The position numbers and the translations under genes were made by a program. This document shows, piece after piece, positions 45,725-53,817 of a DNA stretch of 64,000 nt. Under the pieces are notes generated by a model. That model had not been told where the DNA came from. It did not search any database and was given only the letters and a program-made list of their open reading frames with translations. Each line of letters starts with the position of its first letter. Within the stretch, counting starts at the first letter, position 1. Origin of the DNA: Variovorax sp. OV700 (GTDB lineage: Bacteria > Pseudomonadota > Gammaproteobacteria > Burkholderiales > Burkholderiaceae_C); contig NZ_FNDR01000014.1 in NCBI RefSeq assembly GCF_900099805.1, positions 1 through 64,000 on the forward strand, written 5' to 3'.

Positions 45725-46057
45725 ATGTCGTCCCTTCGTCGCTTTCTCCGCCTTCTGGGAATTCCCGGCCTCGGGTCTGGCCGCGTGGGAGAGCACCAAC
45801 TTGGCCGCATCCGCACAGCCATGCTGTCGGTGCTGCAGGCGCACGGCGGCCATTCGGTTCAGCGCATTGCCCAGCGCGTGCGGTTTGCAACCGACGTCGA
45901 GGCGCTCTGGTATTTGCGCCAGGACGTGATGGTGGCGCTGAGCGCCATCGACGGCGAGGCCGCGGCCCGTCGCCAGATGAAAGCCATCAACAGCATGTTC
46001 AAGGGCGGCCTGCCCCGTTCGATGGGGCCGCGAGCCCACCAGCGCATCACGCACTGA
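45725..46057 (+). CDS. Small basic protein (hypothetical)
   Basis: The 110-residue protein has no recognised domain. It is rich in Arg and helical, with RFATDVEALWYLRQDVMVALSAIDGEAAARRQM in its middle suggesting a helical bundle; the ending KGGLPRSMGPRAHQRITH is basic. Variants of this protein occur in Comamonadaceae as uncharacterised products, I believe. The ATG at 45725 is chosen over an in-frame TTG at 45716. A rho-independent terminator 14 bases after its stop supports that it is a real transcript. Confidence 0.65.
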   Translation: MSSLRRFLRLLGIPGLGSGRVGEHQLGRIRTAMLSVLQAHGGHSVQRIAQRVRFATDVEALWYLRQDVMVALSAIDGEAAARRQMKAINSMFKGGLPRSMGPRAHQRITH

Positions 46058-46070
46058 GCCCCCGCGGGCT

Positions 46071-46095
46071 GCGGCAGCTTTCGGCTGCCGCTTTT
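46071..46095 (+). terminator. Rho-independent terminator
   Basis: GCGGCAGC and GCTGCCGC form a perfect 8-bp stem with a 5-base loop, followed by TTTT, 14 bases after the stop of the 110-residue protein gene. Confidence 0.75.
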
Positions 46096-46134
46096 GCATT
46101 ACCCTTTTTTTCCTGGTGTCCGCAGCCTGCCTGC

Positions 46135-47106
46135 TCAATGGGCGTGCGCGTGGCCATGGTCGTGAGCATGGTCGTGCCCATGGGCATGCCGATGGCCCCA
46201 CACCATGAAGACGTCACGGCCTTCGGCAGCCAGTTCGACCTTGGCGCCCACGGGGAGCAGCACCTTGGTCTGCACGTGGCCGAACGGCAGGCCGGTGAGC
46301 ACCGGCACCTTGAGCGCGGCGCGCAGCCGGTCGACCACCGAATCGAATCCGAAGCCGCGGTCGTAGCCCGGCACCTTGCGCATGCCGGTGAACTGGCCGA
46401 ACACGACGGCGCGCTGCCTTGCCAGCACGCCGGCCATGCGCAGCTGCTCGAGCATGCGTTCGATGCGGTATGGATGCTCGTTGGTGTCCTCGATGAAGAG
46501 CACGCCCTTGTCGACTGCCGGGAAGTAAGGCGTTCCCAGCAGGCTGGTGAGCACGCAAAGGTTGCCGCCCCAGAGGGTGGCGTCGTGCACGGGCTTGACC
46601 TTGAGCCCGGCATCGCGCACCGGCATGCGCCAGCCGGTGCCTTCGCCCTGCCCGCTCACGAGGTCGTCGAAACAGGCTTCCATGATGTCGTCCGCGCCGC
46701 CTTCAGCGCCGAAGTCTTCGCCGACCGCCGGGCCGGCCCAGGTCACGGCACCGGTCTTGGCGAGCAGCGCGCTCTGCAAGGCGGTGAAGTCGCTGACCCC
46801 GACGAATTCGGTACCGCGCTGGATGGCCTTGGCCACGGCCTTGTAGGGAATGGCGTCCAGGATGCGCGTGAGCCCGTAGCCGCCACGCCCGATCAGGGCA
46901 ATGTCCGCACCGCTGGCCGCGGCGCGGCCAATGGCGGCGAGCCGCGTCGCGTCGTCGCCCGCGAACCGCTGGTATGCGGCAAGCGCTGCTTCGTCGATTT
47001 CGACTTCGTAGCCCAGGGTCTTGAGTCTTGCGACGCCGCGGCGGAAGGCGGCTTTGTCGCGAATCGCGCTGGCGGGGGAATAGATGTAGATGTGTTTCTT
47101 GGTCAC
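46135..47106 (-). CDS. ldcA: L,D-carboxypeptidase (S66) with His-rich tail
   Basis: The 323-residue S66 peptidase removes the terminal D-alanine from tetrapeptides during murein recycling in the cytoplasm. Family segments: YIYSPASAIRD, LIGRGGYGLTRILD (about residue 74), GVSDFTALQ with the nucleophile region (about 104), WGGNLCVL and LFIEDTNEHPYRIERML. The C-terminus carries 10 His in 19 residues alternating with Ala, Asp and Gly, an addition not part of the usual enzyme. The start is a GTG at 47106 overlapping the upstream stop (GTGA). It is the last gene of a four-gene run with paiB and tadA. Confidence 0.9.
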   Translation of the reverse strand: MTKKHIYIYSPASAIRDKAAFRRGVARLKTLGYEVEIDEAALAAYQRFAGDDATRLAAIGRAAASGADIALIGRGGYGLTRILDAIPYKAVAKAIQRGTEFVGVSDFTALQSALLAKTGAVTWAGPAVGEDFGAEGGADDIMEACFDDLVSGQGEGTGWRMPVRDAGLKVKPVHDATLWGGNLCVLTSLLGTPYFPAVDKGVLFIEDTNEHPYRIERMLEQLRMAGVLARQRAVVFGQFTGMRKVPGYDRGFGFDSVVDRLRAALKVPVLTGLPFGHVQTKVLLPVGAKVELAAEGRDVFMVWGHRHAHGHDHAHDHGHAHAH

Positions 47107-48218
47107 GGCGCCGAGTATCCCATTGCGCTGCGCACCTGCCCGGCAAGCAACGCCGCCTGCGCCGCGCTGGGACCCGAGGACGACGCCAGGGGCCCGAGCG
47201 CGCGCAGCGCGGCCTGGTAGCCGCGGTCCGGGAACGGCGCCCGCCAGGCGTCGCCAATCTGTTCGCCGCCTTCGGGAGCCAGGAGCACGGCCGCGAAATG
47301 GACCGGCCTTGCGCCCTGGAGCAGCGCGGCGAGCCCGGTGGCCGCGGCGCTGTGCACCAACACCACGGGCGCCGGTGCGATGCGGTCGAGCCATTCCACC
47401 AAGACCTGGCAGTGCCATTCGAGCCGGTGCGCCGCTTCGCGCTTGGGCTTGTCGCTCTTGCCGAAGCCGATCAGGTCGGGCACCAGCGTGCGGAGTCCGG
47501 GCATGCCGGCGAGATGGCGGAAAAAGTAGCCCCATTCGCCGGGGCCGTGCAGGCAGACGCAGCAGGCCGTCTGCTCGTGGCGGGTACCTTCGTCGACGTA
47601 GTGCAGGCGCCAGCCGTTCAGGCCGGGCAGATCCTGGATGTAGTGCGGTTCGAAGGCGTAGTCGCCAAGCGCGTCGAAGCGTTCGGCCGGCGTGCGCAGC
47701 GCGTCGTCGCGCAACGGCTCGGCCTGCTCGCGCGCCGTCTCGCGGCGCTGCTGAAAAAATTGCTGCAGCACCGCGCTGCACTCCGCCGCCAACACGCCGC
47801 CCTGCACTTGCGTGCGGTGATTCAGCCGGGGTTCGGCAAAAAGATCGAGCACCGAACCCGCCGCGCCGGTCTTGGGGTCGGCCGCGCCGAACACCACGCG
47901 CGCCAGGCGCGAATGCAGCATGGCGCCCGCGCACATGGCGCAGGGCTCGAGCGTGACGAACAGCTCGCAGCCGTCGAGGCGATAGTTGCCGAGCGCCGCG
48001 GCACCGGCGCGCAGCGCGTTGATTTCGGCGTGGGCGCTCGGGTCATGCTGCGCGACGGGCGAGTTGCGGCCTGTTGCGATGATCTGGCCATCCTTGACCA
48101 GCACCGCGCCCACCGGCACCTCGCCGGCCTCGGCCGCCCGGCCCGCCTCGGCCAGCGCCAGCGCCATCCAGCGCGCGTCGCCACTTGTTTCGGAAGGCGT
48201 TTTCGGCTCAGTTGTCAT
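47103..48218 (-). CDS. tadA: tRNA adenosine deaminase TadA fused to an alpha/beta hydrolase
   Basis: The 371-residue protein starts with a full TadA domain (about residues 12-165): HAEINALRAGA provides the zinc His and catalytic Glu, and PCAMCAGAML the two zinc Cys. TadA converts A34 to inosine in tRNA-Arg. A second domain (about 175-371) is an alpha/beta hydrolase: CLHGPGEWGYFF (oxyanion region), VPDLIGFGKSDKP and VLVHSAAATG, where Ser would be the nucleophile although the usual G-x-S-x-G is altered. The join is in frame without a break in the sequence. It starts 11 bases before the end of the small upstream gene and overlaps ldcA. Confidence 0.88.
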   Translation of the reverse strand: MTTEPKTPSETSGDARWMALALAEAGRAAEAGEVPVGAVLVKDGQIIATGRNSPVAQHDPSAHAEINALRAGAAALGNYRLDGCELFVTLEPCAMCAGAMLHSRLARVVFGAADPKTGAAGSVLDLFAEPRLNHRTQVQGGVLAAECSAVLQQFFQQRRETAREQAEPLRDDALRTPAERFDALGDYAFEPHYIQDLPGLNGWRLHYVDEGTRHEQTACCVCLHGPGEWGYFFRHLAGMPGLRTLVPDLIGFGKSDKPKREAAHRLEWHCQVLVEWLDRIAPAPVVLVHSAAATGLAALLQGARPVHFAAVLLAPEGGEQIGDAWRAPFPDRGYQAALRALGPLASSSGPSAAQAALLAGQVRSAMGYSAP

Positions 48219-48444
48219 CCGGCATCTTGCGCGCCTGCGCCGCGGCGTCGAGCGCGTCCTTGACCTGCTTTTGCACCTGCTGGGCCTGTGTACGCGCGTC
48301 GGCAGGCGCCTCGCCCGGCGCGGGCGCGGCGGCACCTGGCACCGACGGCAATACGGGGGCCGCGGCGGTGGCCAGTTGCTTCTTCGCGATCATCCCGACG
48401 ATCACGAGCGCCAGCACCAGGCCGAGCAATCCGAACATGCGCAT
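48208..48444 (-). CDS. Small anchored protein (hypothetical)
   Basis: The 78-residue protein has one N-terminal hydrophobic helix (MRMFGLLGLVLALVIVGMIA), a Pro/Ala-rich linker and a helical Gln/Ala tail (QAQQVQKQVKDALDAAAQA). It is probably anchored in the inner membrane with the rest in the periplasm. It starts 1 base after the paiB stop and overlaps tadA by 11 bases, so it is very likely translated. Function unknown. Confidence 0.65.
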   Translation of the reverse strand: MRMFGLLGLVLALVIVGMIAKKQLATAAAPVLPSVPGAAAPAPGEAPADARTQAQQVQKQVKDALDAAAQARKMPDDN

Positions 48445-48445
48445 C

Positions 48446-49093
48446 TCAGCTTCCTTCCGCCACAGGCGCGTCGGCCGTCGTCATGCCGAGGCGCTCCATC
48501 CACGCCGCCAGTGCCTTCTCGTCGGGTGTGCCGGCGCTGTAGACGGCATGCATGGCGGCATGCGATTCGCGCCGATGCTGGTTGAGCTTGACCTTGCACT
48601 GCAATGAACGCACGCGCAGCTCGAAGCCCACGATGCCGGCCAGCATCTTGAGCTGGAATTCCTCACCCAGGTCGCGCCACTGCTGCGCGTAGCCGGGCTC
48701 GTGCTCGCCGATGAGCTTCTTGAGCAAGGCGTCCTTGGCCATGGGCTCCTCGATCAGCCGGGCCTCGACAGTGCAGTGGACCGTGAGGTAGTTCCAGGTC
48801 GGCACGCGCGCCAGATCAGGGTAGACCGAGGGCGACAGGTACGAATGCGGGCCGAGAAAAGTGGCGACCGCCTGCGGCCGCGCCTGCAGGTAGCGCCAAT
48901 GCGGGTTGGGCTTGGCGCAGTGGCCCAGCAGCACCAGCTGGTCGCCCTCCTGCTGCTCGGCGACCAGCGGCAGGTGCGTGACGAACGGCAGGCCGTCGTC
49001 GTCGTTCGAGATCAGGCTGGCGAAGGGATGCGCGTGCATCAGCTCCAGCGCGATGGCCGGGTCCTTGGCATTGAACTGCGGGGGCATGTACAT
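48446..49093 (-). CDS. paiB: FMN-binding PaiB-family protein
   Basis: The 215-residue protein matches PaiB/negative transcriptional regulator proteins: MYMPPQFNAKDPAIALELM, FASLISNDDDGLPFVTHLPLV, LGHCAKPNPHW and VPTWNYLTVHC, the flavin-fold signature. These flavin-binding-fold proteins occur in bacilli as regulators of sporulation and protease genes, but the role in Proteobacteria is not established; a flavin oxidoreductase function is possible. It is the first gene of the paiB-small protein-tadA-ldcA run. Confidence 0.85.
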   Translation of the reverse strand: MYMPPQFNAKDPAIALELMHAHPFASLISNDDDGLPFVTHLPLVAEQQEGDQLVLLGHCAKPNPHWRYLQARPQAVATFLGPHSYLSPSVYPDLARVPTWNYLTVHCTVEARLIEEPMAKDALLKKLIGEHEPGYAQQWRDLGEEFQLKMLAGIVGFELRVRSLQCKVKLNQHRRESHAAMHAVYSAGTPDEKALAAWMERLGMTTADAPVAEGS

Positions 49094-49139
49094 GGGTCGG
49101 TTTCCTCTTGGCGAGTCACCGATTGTCCCTGAGCCGCCG

Positions 49140-49841
49140 CTATCTTGTCGGGCGCGGCGCTTCCAGCAGCTTGACCATGGCCGTGTAGCCGCGGGCCTTG
49201 GCCAGCTGCAGCGGCGTGTTGCCCTGGCGGTCGGTCAGCTTCAGGTTGGCGTCGGCATCGATCAGCGCAGCCAGCGTACGCTGGTGGCGCGGGCCGCCGT
49301 CGCCGAGCACGATGGCTTCGATCACTGCCGTCCAGTGCAGGTTGTTGACGTGGTCGAGCGGCGCGCCGGCCGTGATCAGGCGGCGCACCACCTCGTCATG
49401 GCCCAGGTGCGCGGCGGCGATCAGCGCGGTGCCGTCGTAGCGGCTCGTCACCTGCCCCGCGCTGGCGCCGAGCGACAGCAGCAGCGCGAGCGTCGCGGGG
49501 TCGTCGGCCACCGACGCGATGGTCACCGCGTCGTAACGGTCGTCTTCGAGCGCATCGAGGTTTGCGCCCGCCTTGGCGAGCAGCTTCACCGCCTCGCGCT
49601 GCCGGGCATGGGTGGCGACGTGCAAGGGCGTGCGGCCCCGCGCATCGCGCGCATCGAGGTTGGCGCCGGAGGCGATCAGGCTCTTGAGCTTCGGCAGATC
49701 GCCATGCCCGGCGGCCCGGTGCAGCCCTTCATAGGCCAGCACCTCGGCCGACAGCGGCGGCACCTGGGGCCACACGCTGGCCGATGCGCCCACGCCGAGC
49801 GCGACCGCCAACACGCCGGACCAGATACCGCGCTTCATCAT
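49140..49841 (-). CDS. Secreted ankyrin-repeat protein
   Basis: The 233-residue protein has a signal peptide (residues about 1-25) and four to six ankyrin repeats, for example LHRAAGHGDLPKLKSLIASG, GRTPLHVATHARQ and GNTPLQLAKARGY. Ankyrin repeats mediate protein contacts. The ATG at 49841 overlaps the stop of the HbpS-like gene by one base, so the two are translated together; a second ATG follows directly at 49838. It is likely a periplasmic partner of the HbpS-like protein or an envelope protein, by position. Confidence 0.8.
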   Translation of the reverse strand: MMKRGIWSGVLAVALGVGASASVWPQVPPLSAEVLAYEGLHRAAGHGDLPKLKSLIASGANLDARDARGRTPLHVATHARQREAVKLLAKAGANLDALEDDRYDAVTIASVADDPATLALLLSLGASAGQVTSRYDGTALIAAAHLGHDEVVRRLITAGAPLDHVNNLHWTAVIEAIVLGDGGPRHQRTLAALIDADANLKLTDRQGNTPLQLAKARGYTAMVKLLEAPRPTR

Positions 49842-50344
49842 CAACCCAGGAGGCCCTTGACCTTTTCGAGCGCCGCGTTGGCGCACTGGTCGTCCAGGTT
49901 GCCGCCCGGCGCACCGCCCACGCCCACGGCGCCGATCACGTCGTTGCCCGACTTCACCGGGACGCCGCCGCCCAGCAACAGGAAGCCCGGCAGGTAGACG
50001 AGGTTCGCGGCGCCGGGGTTCTTCTGCGCGCCTTCCATCATGGCCTGGGTCGCGCTCTTGGCCGATGCCGAGGTCCAGGCCTTGCGCTCGCTCGACGCCA
50101 GCGTGTGCGGGCCGGCGTTGTCGGCACGCTGCACGGCGCGCACGGTGCCGGCGCGGTCGACCACGGTGGCGGCCACGTTGTAGCCGTTGGCGGCGCAGGC
50201 CGCCACGGCTTCGGCCGCGATCTGGTTGGCCAGCCCGAGCGAGATGTTCTTGTCGGTGCGCACGGCGGGAGCCGGCGTCTGGGCTTGGGCGGCCGATGCG
50301 GCGAGCAGAACAGCGAGGCCGCCGAGGCGAAGAATGGAACGCAT
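49841..50344 (-). CDS. Secreted HbpS/GlcG-like (DUF336) heme-binding protein
   Basis: The 167-residue protein begins with a signal peptide (cleavage near AQAQT, residue 20) followed by the DUF336 fold: GLANQIAAEAVAACAANGYNV, ATVVDRAGTVRAVQRADNAG and FLLLGGGVPVKSGNDVIGAVGVGG. HbpS proteins bind heme in other species. In Streptomyces an extracellular HbpS partners the SenS/SenR two-component system; here the two-component genes lie directly upstream on the same strand, 137 bases away. A heme or redox sensing role is therefore plausible. The ATG at 50344 begins the signal peptide. Confidence 0.85.
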   Translation of the reverse strand: MRSILRLGGLAVLLAASAAQAQTPAPAVRTDKNISLGLANQIAAEAVAACAANGYNVAATVVDRAGTVRAVQRADNAGPHTLASSERKAWTSASAKSATQAMMEGAQKNPGAANLVYLPGFLLLGGGVPVKSGNDVIGAVGVGGAPGGNLDDQCANAALEKVKGLLG

Positions 50345-50453
50345 TTTTTGATTTCTCCAGTGGATGCAGGGTGATTGCGCCGGCGAGTTGCCGGCGGCTG
50401 CGCCACTGTAGAAAACACCGGCGGCCGAGGCCATTCGTACGGCTACGCCCGGC

Positions 50454-50473
50454 GCTCCGTAGAACTACGGAGC
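50454..50473. promoter_or_regulatory. Palindrome GCTCCGTAG-AA-CTACGGAGC
   Basis: A perfect 9-base inverted repeat with a 2-base centre in the gap between the response regulator stop (50482) and the HbpS-like start (50344), 110-130 bases before that ATG. No T-run follows, so an operator for the FixJ-type regulator is more likely than a terminator. Confidence 0.45.
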
Positions 50474-50481
50474 ACCGGGTT

Positions 50482-51120
50482 TCAGGCGTCCCCGGCCACC
50501 AGCACGGCGTAGCGCCGGATCAGCTGCGCGAGCGAGTCGCAGTCGAGCTTGGCGAAGACATTGGCGCGGTGCGTCTCGACCGTGCGCGGCGACAGCGCGA
50601 GCGTGCGCGCAATTTCCTTGTTGGTGAGGCCCTGCGCGATGAAGGCCAGCACCTCGCGCTCGCGTTCCGACAGCTGCGCGACCCGCTCGCGCGCCGCCTG
50701 GTCGGCCTGCGAGCGTTCGCGCGAGCGCACATGCTGGCGCACCGCCTGCTGCAGCGCCTCGAGCAGTTGCTCGTCGTCCACCGGCTTCTCGAGGAACTCG
50801 GCCGCGCCGGCCTTGAAGGCGCGGCGGCACATCTCGACCGTGCCATGGCCGGTCAGCATGATCACCGGCTGGTCGACGCCCTGCGCCACCAGCCGGTCCA
50901 GCACGGTGAGCCCGCTGATGCCGGGCATGCGCACGTCGAGCACGATGGCGCCCACGCCCGCACGGTCGAAGCCGTCGATGAAGGCTTGCGGATCGGCCCA
51001 GCCCTGCACACGCAGGCCGACCGTGCCGATCAGCAGCGAGAGGCTTTCGCGCACCGCCTGGTCGTCGTCGATCAGGTGAATGAGCGGCGACTGCGGCTCA
51101 TGGGTGGCCGAGGCATTCAT
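50482..51120 (-). CDS. FixJ/LuxR-family response regulator
   Basis: The 212-residue protein has a receiver (residues 12-125; phospho-Asp in IVLDVRMPG near residue 61, Lys in FLEKPVDD near 113) and a C-terminal LuxR helix-turn-helix (LSEREREVLAFIAQGLTNKEIA, about 150-205). It resembles FixJ/TtrR/StyR-type regulators. Its ATG overlaps the kinase stop (ATGA), so it is the partner of that kinase. The HbpS-like gene downstream is a possible target. Confidence 0.9.
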   Translation of the reverse strand: MNASATHEPQSPLIHLIDDDQAVRESLSLLIGTVGLRVQGWADPQAFIDGFDRAGVGAIVLDVRMPGISGLTVLDRLVAQGVDQPVIMLTGHGTVEMCRRAFKAGAAEFLEKPVDDEQLLEALQQAVRQHVRSRERSQADQAARERVAQLSEREREVLAFIAQGLTNKEIARTLALSPRTVETHRANVFAKLDCDSLAQLIRRYAVLVAGDA

Positions 51121-52607
51121 GCCGGATGCCCCGCCGACCGTGCCACCAGAGGCAGCGCCAGCGTGAAGCGCGCACCGCGCGGCGCCACGTTGGCGGCGCT
51201 CAGGCTGCCGCCCATGCCGCTCGCCAGCGTCTCGCTCAGGCTGAGGCCAAGACCCAGGCCGCCCTCGCGCGTGCTGAAGAAGGGCTCGAAGAGGCGCGGC
51301 ATGGCTTCGGGTGCAATGCCGCGGCCGTTGTCCGTCACGGTCAACACGCCCTCCTGGCCGTTGCGGCCGACCGAGACCGCCAGCCTGCGCTCGGACGCGG
51401 GCACGAGTTCCAGCGCCTGCAACGCATTCATCAGCAGGTTGTGCACGATCTGCTCGAGCGCCACGGCGTCGGCCTGCACGCGCACGGGCGCTTGCGCGGT
51501 GGCGTCGAACTGCGCCGACACCGCGCGCTTCGCGAACTCGGGCGCCAGCAGATGCATTGCGCTGCGAACCAGCTCCTGCAGCACGAGCGGGCGAACTTCG
51601 CCCTCGGCCTCGGGCCGTTCGATGACGCGGCGCAACCGGCCGACCACGCCGGCTGCGCGACGGGCCTGCTCGACCGCCTGCCCCATGGCATCGCGTGCCG
51701 TGGCCAGGTCGGGCGGATCGTCGTCCAGCAGGCGGCGCGCGGCCTGGGCGTTGGCGAGCACCGCCGTGAGCGGCTGGTTGAGTTCGTGCGCGAGGCCCGC
51801 CGAGAGTTCGCCCAGCGCGTTGAGGCGCGCCACCTGGCCGAGCCGCAGCAGCTCTTCGGCGCGGCGGCGCGCAATGCGCTGCCGCTGCGCGCCCCAAAGG
51901 CCCGCCAGCAGCAAGCCCACGGCCGCGGCCCAGCCGGCCATGCTGCGCCAGGGCAATTCGCCCCAGCCCACGTGGCGCACGGCCACGAGTTCGAATGGCT
52001 GGCTCGGAGACGCCAGCGCTTTCGTGAGATCGAAGCGCCAGCCACCCGCCACCGGCCGGCCGGGCTGCAGCACCAGTTGCTGTCCGTCGCGCTGCAGGCC
52101 GAGGCGCACCGGGCTGCGCTGCGGGTCCATGGGCCAGTCGCGCCACGGCACGGAACCGGCCAGGTCGATCTCGAGGGCGTAGCTGAAAGGCGTGGCACCG
52201 ATCACGAGCTGGTAGCGGCCGCGCGCAAGATCGAGCGCTGCCAGTTCGGCGCGGCGCTGGCTGCGCGAACGCGCTTCCGCGGCAGCCAATGCACCGGCCT
52301 GCTTTTCGTCGGGCCAGGGCTCGTCACCTCCGCGCCGCAGTACGCGCAGGATCGACGGATAGACCGACGGCAGGCGTTGCTCCGGATGGTCCGCGCCGGT
52401 GCCGGGCTCCAGCAGTGCGACCGTGGCCAGCACCGCGTCGTACTGCACCACCTGCTGGCTCATGATGCGGTGGGCAATGCGCACGTCGGAGCCGAAATCC
52501 TGCTGCATCTGCGCGAGCTCGGCACGCGCAAGCCACACGGCGCCCACGCCCGTCAGGGCGAGCCATGCCAGCCACCATCCACCCTGCGCGCGCAACCACT
52601 GTTTCAT
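51117..52607 (-). CDS. Membrane sensor histidine kinase (NtrB/FixL-type core)
   Basis: The 496-residue kinase has an N-terminal helix (about residues 9-27), a periplasmic domain of about 240 residues, and a second helix (about 263-283; SMAGWAAAVGLLLAGLW). The core has the HisKA-type box LGELSAGLAHELNQPLTAVL (phospho-His near 303) and HATPase with NLLMNALQAL, DNGRGI and GLGLGLSLS. The H-box resembles FixL/DctB kinases. It partners the FixJ-type regulator in the same operon. The periplasmic domain could read the secreted HbpS-like protein made downstream. Confidence 0.9.
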   Translation of the reverse strand: MKQWLRAQGGWWLAWLALTGVGAVWLARAELAQMQQDFGSDVRIAHRIMSQQVVQYDAVLATVALLEPGTGADHPEQRLPSVYPSILRVLRRGGDEPWPDEKQAGALAAAEARSRSQRRAELAALDLARGRYQLVIGATPFSYALEIDLAGSVPWRDWPMDPQRSPVRLGLQRDGQQLVLQPGRPVAGGWRFDLTKALASPSQPFELVAVRHVGWGELPWRSMAGWAAAVGLLLAGLWGAQRQRIARRRAEELLRLGQVARLNALGELSAGLAHELNQPLTAVLANAQAARRLLDDDPPDLATARDAMGQAVEQARRAAGVVGRLRRVIERPEAEGEVRPLVLQELVRSAMHLLAPEFAKRAVSAQFDATAQAPVRVQADAVALEQIVHNLLMNALQALELVPASERRLAVSVGRNGQEGVLTVTDNGRGIAPEAMPRLFEPFFSTREGGLGLGLSLSETLASGMGGSLSAANVAPRGARFTLALPLVARSAGHPA

Positions 52608-52669
52608 GGCGCGGATTGTGCCTCTCGCTGCGGGCCCGGCCGATGTTGGCCGAGAATGCGGGCCCAGAC

Positions 52670-53761
52670 ATGGCTGAACTGCAGGACTCCCTTTTTCCCG
52701 ATCTCCCGCGCCCGCCAGAGGCGCCTGCGCCGCCGCCGCCTCTTCCGGCCGAGCCAGCCGCCGAGCCGCCGGCCCGCAAGAAGACACGCGGCGCCGCCGT
52801 GGCGCCGGCGCCGATCGATCCGGCGCTCGTCGAACTGGCCGCGGCGCTCCCGCCCGGGCTTCGGCTCGGCACCTCTTCATGGAGCTATCCCGGCTGGGCC
52901 AATCTCGTCTGGGACGGCGATTACGCCGAAACCGTGCTCTCGAAGAGCGGCCTCGCCGCATTGGCGAGGCACCCGCTTTTTCGCACCGTGAGCCTGGACC
53001 GCAACTTCTACCGCGCCCTCACCGCGAGCCAGTACGCACGCTATGCGGCCATGGTGCCGGACGACTTCCGCTTCGTGGTGAAGGCGCCGAGCCTGGTGAC
53101 CGATGCCACCGTACGCGATGAAAGCGGCCGCGGAACGCAGGTGAACCCGGTGTTCCTGAACAGCGAGATCGCCATCCAGGAGTTCGTGCAACCCGCACTC
53201 GAAGGCCTGGGCCACCGCATCGGCGCGCTGGTGTTTCAGCTGAGCCCGATTCCTTCGCAGCTGCTGGCCGACCAGCCCGCCCTCCTCGCGCGCATCGGCA
53301 AAATGCTCGAAGCGCTGCCCGGCCTGAAGCCGGTCGCACCCGACGCCGTGATTGCCGTCGAAGTGCGCGACCCGCAATTGCTGTGCCCCGCCTTCGCCGA
53401 CATGCTGCGCAGCGTGGGCGCCACCTTCTGCATGGGCCTGCACGCGAAGATGCCGCCCATCGAAGACCAGCTGCCGATGCTGCGTGCGCTGTGGCCCGGG
53501 CCGCTGGTGTGCCGCTGGAATTTGCACCGCCGGCATGGGCGCTTCGGCTATGAAGATGCGGAGAAGCTGTATGGCCCGTTCGACAAGATCGTCGATCCCG
53601 ACCCCGAGACCCGCGCGGCGCTGGCCAAGGTGATCTCCGGCACCACGCGCGCGGGCCAGAACGCCTTCGTCACCGTGAGCAACAACGCCGAGGGATGCGC
53701 GCCGCTGACGATCGCGTCGCTCGCGCGGGACATCGTCGATCTGCCGCCACGTTCCGGGTAG
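52670..53761 (+). CDS. DUF72 family protein
   Basis: The protein (about 363 residues) contains the DUF72 TIM-barrel core: RLGTSSWSYPGWANLVW (about residue 63), LFRTVSLDRNFYRAL, FVVKAPSLVT, and GPLVCRWNLHRRHG. A Pro/Ala-rich N-terminal 50 residues precede it. DUF72 proteins resemble UV-damage endonuclease or sugar isomerase folds; their function is unknown. The ATG at 52670 is taken; an in-frame ATG at 52643 would add nine residues. Divergent from the sensor kinase. Confidence 0.85.
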   Translation: MAELQDSLFPDLPRPPEAPAPPPPLPAEPAAEPPARKKTRGAAVAPAPIDPALVELAAALPPGLRLGTSSWSYPGWANLVWDGDYAETVLSKSGLAALARHPLFRTVSLDRNFYRALTASQYARYAAMVPDDFRFVVKAPSLVTDATVRDESGRGTQVNPVFLNSEIAIQEFVQPALEGLGHRIGALVFQLSPIPSQLLADQPALLARIGKMLEALPGLKPVAPDAVIAVEVRDPQLLCPAFADMLRSVGATFCMGLHAKMPPIEDQLPMLRALWPGPLVCRWNLHRRHGRFGYEDAEKLYGPFDKIVDPDPETRAALAKVISGTTRAGQNAFVTVSNNAEGCAPLTIASLARDIVDLPPRSG

Positions 53762-53817
53762 ACAGGAAATCCTATTCACGTAGCATGACCGTGACTCCCA
53801 CACAGGAACACTTGGCC

